Shown here piece by piece: positions 42,601 through 54,600 of a stretch of DNA of 64,000 bases; position 1 is the stretch's first letter; each line of letters starts with the position of its first letter. A program made the translations under genes and the position numbers. Under the pieces are notes generated by a model. That model was not told where the DNA came from. It did not search any database and was given only the letters and a program-made list of their open reading frames with translations. Source of the DNA: Cardiocondyla obscurior (lineage: Eukaryota > Arthropoda > Insecta > Hymenoptera > Formicidae); NCBI RefSeq assembly GCF_019399895.1, contig NC_091866.1, positions 9,603,308-9,667,307 of the forward strand, read 5' to 3'.

Positions 42601-45600
42601 AAAGGACAGCAAAAAGAAGATACATGCTAGAACATCCGCTCTGCCTACGATGCCAGTCACCTGCAACGTAAAACGATATAAAATATAATAAAATGCTAAA
42701 TAGCAATAATAAGATTAAATACGAATATTTTTTTTCTTAAACGAGTATGTAAGAGCGCGCTTGTATATTAACTTTGCTAAAAACTGAAGTGCTCACTTCA
42801 ACCTTGCTTCAAAAATTCTCTTCACTCAACAAGTTGCGGTTGTACGAAAGCAATTCCTCACTTGAATCACTTTTGTTAGAAGCGAAAAGGGAAAAGTAGA
42901 AGCGCAATAGAGGCGAGGACTATGTCTAGATCCTCTCGGAAAATAGGAAGCGACAGCCTGATATTGGATTTAGCGGTGTAACACGAGAAGGCTGATCCGA
43001 AAGATGTGTGAAGAACTCAAACCAAAGATCTCTTTCGTGACAATCGAGATGATGGACATGACGAGCGTGTACGTGAAAGTGCGAAAGAGAAAAGAAAAGT
43101 AGGGGGAGGGGAGGGGGGGAGGGGTCGAGATTGTCCAAGTTATTGACAGCCTAGTACGAGTGAATAACCGAGAATCTCAAGGATCAACTTCAACTAGGGA
43201 AGCCAGCCTGCGGAAGCTGGATTTATTCGTCGTACTCATCTCTCTTCCTTCCTTCCGCTCTCTTCCTTCCGCTCTACTGAGCTAGAGTACCAGGTGTACC
43301 TCTAAAATTTACGAACCCCGTCTATCAAAGTGGGACGGCCGACCTCCACCTCTTAACGAATTAATTCCACAGAATCGCGGAGATACGATCTGCCGCGGGG
43401 CAAGGGACGCAAGAAATCAGCGAATTTCTAGCGTAAAATTCTTTCTGAAGGAACACGTTAGAATTCCGTTTGTTAAGCCGATTATACATATACAATATAT
43501 GAGTTTTCACGTTTGCCCCGCTCTTTTAATTTTACGATTATCTTAATTATTACTGGCTGTTTCCGTTTTATCTCAATTATTTTCTATTCAAAACTGATTT
43601 CGAATCTCTTTACGAGAGTATAAATAAAATTACATCTGACGTTAGCCCGTTATATATATAACTTATAATGTTTCTTATAATATATTACAATATATAATAA
43701 TATATAATAATATAATTTTATAAATAATGAAATAACTTCTAATTATACATTATGAGTTAACGTATTTTAAATATTTCTACTATCGATATAAATTAATTAT
43801 GTTAAACTTGTCATTTCTTGTAAATTAAAATATTTAATATTAATATTTGAAATAACTTGCCACATAGTATCGTAAAGTTAAATGGATTACATCAATATCA
43901 AATCAATTACTCGTATTTCATCTATAAATATATTCTGCATTATACTTGACAAATAATTCAAAGATGAAACAAAGACCGTTACTGACGTTAACATTATCAT
44001 TGAATCGAGAACTGTAATTATGGATACGAGAGACATTGATGAATATACGCTTTCACCGGCGAGGGAGAGAACGGGAATGCAATTAATCATTCAATTATAG
44101 CAAAACAGCACCAGGGAGGAATAACAACTAGCATTTATCTTCCAAATTTGGCGTGAATTGTATGTAAATACGAAATACGTAAAATACGGGCAAAATACAT
44201 TTCCGATGCTATCCAGAAAAATAGCGGTTCTGAAACATTAACAGCGCGGTATTAAAAATATCCTTTTCTTCGTAACATCATATTATTTTATGCTGCACGG
44301 TTGATCGAATTACTTAAACAAATATCAAGCGTACAAATATAGCCCGCGGAAGATAAACATAGAGTTGACATTTCATTACATTTCTTTTTTTTTCCTTTCT
44401 TTTTGCCATATCGGTATTCATGCTCTCGTAGCAAGTGGACTCGGAGGAAATCTTACTCGGGGAAACAATACTCCGTCAACGTCAGGGAGAACGAAAACCA
44501 CGTTCGAAGCAGGATCGGTTAGAGGCGAGGACCCATAACTGAAGGGTCTGCTTAAGATAACAGAGATCACGATGACCACTTTACGATAAATTCCTTCGCG
44601 CGCCACTTCGGCATCTGTCAGATTTATAGCGAGGGATAATGGTCAATGGCGAAAGAAAGACAAATTGTCGATAGGGCATTGTTCTAACTGCGAACGATGG
44701 GCCATTAAACGATAGAGAAACAAACGCGAGGTAATACGGTGGATGAACGGTCAAATCGTTTATTATGCGTCAATGGTCACAGAGCCCGTTTGTTTTAATC
44801 CGTTTTACATTAGTTCTTTTCGCGTTTCGTATACGTTCGGAAACCTCGATAATTTATACCGTTTTTTTTTTTTATTTATAGAAAAAAGTATAAATATAAA
44901 TTGTTGTAAATTTATATTTGGCACAGAGATGACGATCTGTTACGTAAACACGTTTCACAATTACGCAGTTACGAGTTAAGGAATTTACGACACAAACGAA
45001 CATGAAATAGCGAAGGTGATCCATTTGTTCGATTCAATTCTAGTTTGCTCTACTTCATACTTAGCTGAATTCCATTAGCATCTCACTCGTTCTGGAGTTT
45101 AATTGATTATATGAAATGTTAGAGACTTCCTTGAAAGTTCGCTTGCTATTTCTGGGTAGAACGGTATTCTGATTTTAATTAATTTTTTTCTTTTTAATCC
45201 TTTTTCTATATCATTGTACTCGAATTTTTTAATCCCGAAAATACAGGCTGCTTTTTAAGTATTAATAATAATTTACTTGCGTTAGAATTTTTATTCTTAT
45301 TTATAATCGTTAATTTGTTTTTTGTTGCAGATCGCCGTTGGACTTTTACTGCCAAGTAAGTTTGTTATCGCTTAATTTAACTAATTTCTCGTTACCTCAT
45401 TCCGGCGTTATTTCGCAGAGATATTAAAAGAAATCTATTAGTTCAATTGCATATTTATGCACAGCTCACGAATGCTTTATACACTCCGTGCAATATTATT
45501 GCCTTCTGGGTATGTTATTACTACGTTTACACTCGTTCTCACTTTTGTTTAACGAATTGAATATATCTATTACTTGGGTAATACTAATATTCCCTCAATT

Positions 45601-48600
45601 AATTAATATCATTATTCAACCACGGTAAACCGCAGGTAACATGGCAAGGGGAGAGAAAAGTAGTGATGTGTATCAACGATGACGCGTAATGCCGTGCAAC
45701 ACGCGTCAAATTTCCAGTAATACACGAGTTCCCGCTGTGGCTTAACGTCACAATCAATTGTACATTAGCGAAAGATTATTCTGTGATAGACCGTGTAATG
45801 AGTATGACTGTTTTAATTAGCTGATTCGCGCGAATGCAGCGAAACAAGCGAGTGAATTAAACCATTATTTTAATATCACGTCCTATTGTTCGTATACGAG
45901 TCAGTTAACTCGTACACGCTACGTAGCACTCATTAAACTTGTGGCTACATTTGCCAAATACGGAGATGAAGATGCAACCGTCTCTTTTCTCGGTCGGACG
46001 TTAACACATGCGCTTTATCTTGCGGTTTATATTCATTTAGATCGTGATATAAAATTAAACGTTCAGAAACCGCACGAGACAGGGACGCGAGCTCAATCCG
46101 TGATCCTATGCGAAGGAAATACTCCACGCGGGCCGGAACGATCGCGCAGCTTCATGTTTAATTTGACCTGAAACCGAGCTCTGCGGGTAAACCCATCCTC
46201 CCGGATGCTCTCGCTTTCCCTCCCCCTGCTTTTCGCTCGCCGCGCTCGCAAAATTCATCCCTTCTGCAAAATCGACGGGGACCGAGAGGGTTCGAGTCCT
46301 CTTTCGCTGGCAATATACGCCGATACGGCAACGACGTCGTAACCACGAAACGACAGCTCGGTCACTCAGCTCTCGTGCTGTAACTGAAGCGCAGACGAAA
46401 CGCGCGGGGAAACATCGCCGTGAAGTATAACGACGTCCAAGAGGGAATATCCCGTTTAAAACGTACACGGTAGCGTGATTACCTTGTGCCATGACAACGA
46501 GTCGACATCCTTGCAAAATAGATAACGTAGATAACGCATCGAGGTTTGAATAGAAATGCTTTTCGTTTATGGCAAATTGTCCATAGACCGCTGTTGATAA
46601 TCCTTAAACAAACAGGTTACCAACGAGGTGTCGCAAAATGTAGCGACAGAGAACGACGAAAAAGTTAAATTACAAAATTTCTAAACTGCATTATTATTTT
46701 TTGCACACATAGTTGAAGAACGCGTCACACGCCAAGTTATACTTTGATATTTTATCCGCGTTGTGTTTATAATAAACGCCCCCTCTTTTTTTTTTTTTTT
46801 TTTTAAGAAGAAAGAGAATAGTTTTTCTCTGTGAATTTATACGTCCGCGTAACAATGAAATATACACCCGTATAATAATGCGATCATATTTTTATATAAT
46901 CTTGTAGTAGTAACAAGAACGTACCGGTTTGGTATATTCCAAATGTGTTCTGGAGACCGCGGTTATATTCGCGCAGTATAAGCACGTACGAGACACTGAC
47001 AGTCTCTTAGCCTCTTTAATATTATAGGAGGCTTTAATAAAGCCCCGGCTTCTTACAGACTGCCGGGTCCATTCTCTTCTGTGTCACGACGGTTACGTCG
47101 TTAAGCCTTTCTGAACTTGTCCTACAAAAAGCTAACGAAGTTGTCGAATGCCAAAGCAAAACAAAAAAAAGAAAAAAAAAAAATAAGAGCGACCCAACAA
47201 TTAGCAATATTATAAGTATACGATATTAACTCGCCCTCATTTATTACATTGAGATTCGCAACACGGCGCGATGTTCTGAATTTTTACTTCCACTTGCAAC
47301 GTTTCGAACGATATTCTGACAACCTTGTTAACTTTGTCTGTATTCCGTGTCAGCTGTTGGCAGCACGAACGAGTAACGGAATAGAAACGGCGGAAAAGAA
47401 GAACCCAGACATTCGACTTTTAGCTTCCTCCTTTTTTTATTTGCAAGGAACTTTTTGTTTTACCGCAATGCAATTACAGCTCGAAATTTAAAGCGAATAT
47501 GTAAATACAGCATTAATTTTTATCGCAAATGCAAAACTTATAATAATTTTCAACAAAAGACATTCGTACGGTCTTAAAAAAAAAGAAAAGAAAAAGAGAA
47601 AAAAAAAACTTAACGTAGAATTTAATACACGGCGCAAGTATAAGCTTTCGTTTCAATTATTCTCTGATGAGATTTAACATTTCCGGTCAGAGTGCCATCC
47701 TCGCATCAGGAATCTAATAATCGTTGACGTCGCGCGGAGATTTCTCTAACAACTGTTGGGGGAGGGTTACTTTCTCGCTCGTTCACTAACCCGCCGCCGT
47801 CAAACGGGCAAGCTGCAACCGGTTCACCCTTAAGAAGTTTACCCCTTCTCTTTTCCTCTGAGGAACGGCAATATCCTTTAATGAAACGTCTAACCGCTCG
47901 TACGGAGCTGGGATGATCGTCGTTGCGGCCACTATCAAAAGTATTTTCTCTATTTGTCCTCAATTACCGTCAGCCTGCGGTTCTCCTTGAGTTGAGTCCG
48001 GGAGCGGAGGTCGCTAGGAAGTTACCGGTGCAACTTTTGTGGAATGGAACTTCAATTGGCCGCACGTGTCTCCATCCGCGCTCTAAAGCCAAATAAGGGA
48101 CACGTTCGCCTTGTTTTACGGTCTATTCAAGAAATGACAGTTTATGTGGCTATGTTACATTCATGTATTTATATTGCACATACGTCACAAAGGTACATTT
48201 TGCTGCGTTTTAAGTAATCATTTTTTTTTTTTTTTTTTTTTTTTTTTTCTTTTACTCTTTCTTTGTAAATAAATTTTAATTAATTTTTACATGAATATCG
48301 TCACACAGAAAGATATATAATCGTATTAAAACATTTTAAAACGAAAAAATTGCTTAAAAAACATTTTTTAGAGAAATGCTTGAAAAGGAATCCTATGATC
48401 TTGTGTGCGGAACCGTATAAAAGTTTAGCATTGCTCTCAAAAGATGTATGTCTATAGCGATGCATATGTAGATAGCGTTTACCTCGGATATACATTCAGC
48501 GGGGAGTTTTCTCTGCGTCACGGTGAGGAAACTGACAGCGCGGAACAAAGACATAAAAATGTAGGCGTGTAACGCAAAAATGAAGAGAGAAAAGAAAATT

Positions 48601-51600
48601 AAACTGCGGTACATTACCTTATTTTAATATATCTATTTTAACGGATTACGAAACACTGCACAGTGAAATAGGGGCTGGTTCAATTTTTCCCTCAATTTAA
48701 CCCGTTAGATCCCGAGAAGCTTGAAGCTCCCCCGGCTTCTTACGTGCCCGCCGCTCTCGCGTCAGCTTGCGCGAAATTTTTTAAATCGCGTTGCTCTTAC
48801 GACTTCTCATTCGACTGGCTCCGGCTCCTTAAAAATGGGTGCGTTTTCGAGATTGCGAATGAAAGAGAGAGCAGCAAACGGTGCCTCGCTAATGCGCGAA
48901 TGCTGAAAGTGTTCTCCGGATGTCACGCTGAAATATTTCTGGCGCAGCAGAATAAATGATACAATGAAAGTGATAAATTACAATGCTCGGTGGTTCGCAC
49001 GTCGAGAAAACATTCGTTTCTCCGCACGCTCGTTTGATCCGACATAATCCCTCGCCCGTGACCGTTCCCCGTAGCGACGCAAATTCAAGATTCGACCATA
49101 ACGCGCGATCCACCTCCGGAAGTGAAGATCCATCGTCATATCATGCGGCAGTTGAGAACAAGGTCCGGGCGTCGAGAGAGAATTAAGGGACGGGCGCGGA
49201 GCGAGTACGCCCGGATTCCGAGCGTTATGAATCGCGCAATCAAGACGTGGAACTCTCGGCTCCGGACTTGAGCCAGCTGATACCCTTCTACTTCCGGCTG
49301 TTTCCTGAAGAGACGTCGTGATGCGAGACACCCGTGCGCGAACGATGTTCTTTTGTATCTAGGGTAGAACCGGTGAGACGAGAAGAATAGAAAGACAAAA
49401 GTGCATGTCTACGTAACGAAGCCGTTCTGAACTCGTTCGCACTGCAAACAAACGACAAAGAGCGCTTCTTTGTCCCTAATAAACTATTCTGTCTCATTTT
49501 ATTGTTCGCGAATGTATGTTGCGTGGAAGTGCACTTTTGCATGCGCCCCTCGAACTACGATCGCAGACAAATGTTTCTGCTCGCGTCACCAACTTACGGA
49601 TATTTTCTGAACATCGACTGCTCGACGAAACTCCTTTGGGAACGGAGCGACACGTTTCCTGTAACGTTTCGACGTCAGCTCAAAGAGGGAGGAACACCGC
49701 TGGAAACGGGGAGAGAAAAGTTTCGTCCGCGTGAAACGAGGTTACCTCTTCTACTTTGAATCGACGTCCCACGAATCGTGCGCGGAATTACGCTGCTAGT
49801 AGTCGCGAATACCATCGCCATGAATATTTCACTGCGGGATTTCGCAAACGCACGCGCGGCCAAGAGGAAACTAGCGAGGCGGAATCTTGCCAATAACGTG
49901 TAAGTGCTTTTAGATAAATTGCGTTTATACCGCACGTTAAAGCAACAAGAATGTAGGACTTGCATTGACGTCGGTACATTTACATCAAGTTCCTTCATTA
50001 AGCTACGGAATACAAAGTACATACGAATACTGTATTTGCAAACGGATTGGTCTGAGATGTGCGAGAGGAACATCTTGAAGCGAAAAATATCAAAGGTTAA
50101 CGGGGAAGGAACAGCGACGTTGCTAGGAGCAGCCCGAGTCCGCTTGCCGTGGCGAAAATATTCTGTTGAGAATAATTCCTGTTTCCTCGACGAATTAAAT
50201 TTTTCATTACGAACTTCTCCGCCGTCGTGAAAATTCAACTGCATCGCCTCGGCGGCGGCGCTTCCGTTTTCCGCAGGCTTCGTCCTGAAAAATCCGCCGA
50301 GCTCCGCAGCGGCCGCGATATTTTTTCCTTGCCCAAAGGCGAGGAAGGCGGCCGACATTCTTTTTGTCTTCGCGGAGAACGGACGGCCGTGGGATTCGAC
50401 GTGTAAACGATATCACCGCCTGTCCATTGTGCCCGACCGATAATTCTTTCCGCCTCGTCGCCGAGAAGCCGAGAAACTTTCGGCTTCCGTACCGTGCTCT
50501 TTCCTCCATAAATCAGAGATAAATCACTTTTAAACTCGCGCTGTTAACTCCAGGTCGTCGCCGACTTGGCCGACCGACGCCCGCGAATTCCCCCGGGTGA
50601 GAACGTCGAAATCGATGGTCCACGAGATAATGAATATGTCTCCCGGAACCTTTTTGATTTCCGTGAAAGGATGAAGGCGAACATACTTAATTAACAGACT
50701 CGAACGTGTAACGGGATAATTATTCCGCTCTTGAAATTTTAATATTGCGCGATATTCCCTTTTATCATTATTCTCGTCAGAACTTTTATTGGATACGTAT
50801 CCGATAATAAAGTACGTAATACAGGCAATAAAATGCTTCTCTTTTGCAGTACAGCTTATTTGATTGCTTGTCACATAACAGCTTGTATCGATTCCTTCTT
50901 TATATTATTTATCACATAGATTTTATTTAATATTAATTATTTAAACATCTCCCTGGACTGATAAAATAAATCAACACAATTTCACAAAATGTACAATAAA
51001 GTTAAACTAATTTTGGAACTTTAATTAACCAGACAATAATTCGATAAATTCTTTTTTTACATTCTTTAATTAAATATTCCTTATTAGTGCAATAAGAGAA
51101 GCAATTTTTAAATATAAAGCTTTATACAGAATCATAAATTTACCGGCAAGTATTATTAGTAATAAAATTGTGGAGATGGCTGTTGAACAAAATTAAAAAA
51201 AAAAAAAAAGAAAAATAGCATATAATTAAATTTTGATACGCTATAAAATTATATATACGTACATATATGTGGATAAAAACAAATAGATATGTTACATTCA
51301 TCAGTTCCGATAGCTTATTGTCGAGGAGATGTACAATCTATAGCTTTTGCTAATTCCGAGATACTGGTCATTGGTAATCCATAGGGATTCGCGAATTACT
51401 TTGTTAATCTGGACCAACCGGTTGAGCTTCCCTTAATTTAGTAACCTGGCTATTATATGTATTAAGTACAATTATGCCGGAATATATACTGGCACAAGTC
51501 TACCGTACACCATAATACCTATCCATAGTGTAGCGAGTGACGGGAACAATTTCCGGGATTCATATAATTTTCAACGGTTACGCTAAGTGATTTATCAGGA

Positions 51601-54600
51601 AAACTAGGAGTTTATTCATAAATTTGTGAAATTAATAATTGCGATAGCATGTAGTATTATTAACGCATTTACGTTTTTACCTTCGTAATTTTAAATAAAA
51701 AATTTTTTAATTGTAACATTTTTTTACCACGTGTTGAGGTAAAAAAAAAAAAAAAAAAAAGAAAGTTGGTTTTCACTGCGTAAGGAAAAGAAAAAAAAAA
51801 TGTGGACTTTTTATTATCAATCTTTTAAAAGCGGTGAGAGTCCAAAAATACAAAGGTGGTAACTGTGTCTACACTTTTATGAATAATTTAATTGTGTAAT
51901 ATTTAAGTCATTCTATACAATTCCTCGCTGTGAGCGCAAAGAGGAAACCAAAAATATAGCCACCATTTATCACGTCTCTCGTATATCGCGGGACCAAAGT
52001 TCTTTTTTTTTGTCGCAGGCAAGTAGTGTCTTTGTGGACAATCTTGTTGAATTTTCAGAATACAAGAGCACAGTCGCGCACAGAGAAACGCTACCGTTTT
52101 CGCATCGAGAAAATCGCATCGCGCTGCGGAGGTACCTACGATTTTACGAATGATTTAACGGGAATGTATTGCCTTCCGCCCCTTTCCTCGCCTTTCAACA
52201 ATACCTCGAAAACATTCCGGTATGCACGTTGATGCTCTTTAGTTCTTTTGGATGAAAAGAGAAGGTATTCGCGACCCATCTCGCTCGATCTGTCTTCTCT
52301 CTTTATTTTTGCCTTCTCTCCTCCTTTCCGCGAATGTTTCGGAGTAGCAGCTTCTCTTCCGTACATCGCGAAACGGAACACGTATTTTGTTTTAGCCCAC
52401 CCGTTTGCCTTCGACGATACATGCGCGGAGCGGAAGAACCGCGGCTTTTCTTTTTCGATTCGAGGGACGCTTTGAGTAAAGACAATACTACTAAACAGTT
52501 TTCAAAGGTTCCCCGTTCCAAGCAAAAACTCAAGAATAAAACAAGCTGTTCACAAACATACGCTTTACTGCAAAAGGTATTAGTTCTTTTTAGCCGTTTT
52601 TCACAAGAATATATCGCGTTATATATTTTGCGCTATTTATTCATGAATTATTGAAAAGTAATTCACGTGCGCGCTTCGTCTAAAATTCTAAATTATAAAG
52701 TTTCGTACGTCCTTCAGAAAATGAACGGGTTGCACTGAAAATGATCGGGTATTGTTATCGCTGCAAACAAATAATATGTTACCTCCGAGCCATATTTCTT
52801 CACGCATGAGATAACCAAAATAAATACTCGGGAATATAAACGTTTGCACTAATTAATTAATTAACATTTATTATCATAGCGCGTTAGCGAATTAATGTTT
52901 TCTTTTGAATTATCGCGCGCGTGTAAAATAATAAAATTAAATTTGGTGCTTGATGATAAAGTTAAGAGCAATATGTATGCACACTCGGTTATACTTCGCT
53001 TGCAATTTGCAACACGCTATATGCAATACGGGAAAGCACAGAGAAGGCCAAAAGAGAGAAAAACGCGATAAATGAAGAGATTATTATACTACAAACAACG
53101 GTATATAAGATGATTATTTGTAATAGCGAAAGCTTAGCGGTTTCTTTCAAACGCCGTTTTTCTAATATACGCTTTCCCTTATGGAAATCGTTTCGTTACG
53201 CTCATTTAATGGCGAGGTGAAATTGAGCGACTTTCATGTTCCATTGTACGAAAGCGAGCGCGCTTTAATCCGATAAAATAGCTGTAATTTCGAAGAATTG
53301 TTCTTCTTCTTCGCGGGCTTTGCACGTACGCGGGGAACAAAGGGTGTGTGAGTAAAGATAATAAAGTAATATTCAACAGAATCACTTAGCGGACTGAATA
53401 CATTTTCCGACTCGAATAGATGAACGGCGATTTTGCAAAATGGCTGGTATACCTTCGCCAGGTACTTCCGAGCGAAATCGCGCGATCTAAACGCTCCAAT
53501 TCTAATCTAGGCTACTTTTGTCGTTTGCCCACGGCATTTATTCCATCGGATAGCGCAAGTACTGCCGATACCAAGGGATCGCGAAAAATCGATACATCCA
53601 ATTTCGCGTGCAAATCATAATATCGAGCGACTTATAACCAGAGGCGATTCGAGACAATTGCGAGCACGAAGGGATCGTACGATACGCGAATCGTAAGGTC
53701 TTATCGAATAACTCGAGTGTTTTCTGTGGAATATTAAATGAATATAAGGATAAGATGAGAGCTTCGAGTGCTCATAAACTAAGGACGATTTTTATCCCGA
53801 TACTTAATCGCGCCATTTTATTTGAATTAAAGCAGAAAGATCTTTTATCGAAACAAAATTTTTTTAACAGCTCTTGCGAGATTGTTAAAATGCTTTTTTG
53901 CAATCAAAAGATCGTATTCAATCGGCGTGCTATCGTCACTTTTGACAATCTCTCGTATTCACGTGCCAATCAAAGGCAGACCCGAGTATTTTACACAGAT
54001 TTGTAAAAAACAGGAGATTGCAGCGAGCAGTCTTTGACTCAGATGTGCAACGGTTGCAGCTCGAGTAAAACCGTGATTATCTTTGATGTGTTATTCAAAC
54101 GGGCCACATGTAAAGGTTCTTTAGATTGCTGAAAGCCAGTTCAATCAATATTTAACACACGATTTTGTTGCACACTTCGTGTATCTATCAGTAACGTACT
54201 ACTCAATAATATTATACACATTTTCGATATACCACGGAGAATACTTTAAATCAGCCATAAATCAGCCATCATAATTGTATAAATTATTATTCTAGATAGG
54301 TCATTATCTTTTTTGTCCGTGGCAATCAATTTAAAAAAAATATTTTTTCTACATACATTTCAAATTAAAAAAAATTTATTGTTATTATAACATCTATTGC
54401 AGTCTTATCATACAGACGTAAAACAATCAATTCGCTATTCGAACGATGCGAATGCTTGAGAAACCTCTACGAATTAATTAGTGGTACGAGCACGAGTAGA
54501 ATGTGACCTATCTAATGAACGGCAACATGAGCACGGTAATTGATCGATTGTAGAGATTTCCGGGTTCGGCAACTAAACGACGAAGTCCAGGATAACGCGC

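Noticed and set aside
46285..46300. tRNA-like B-box (GGTTCGAGTCC)
   Set aside because: No A-box, acceptor stem or cloverleaf could be built around it, and the T stem pairs poorly.
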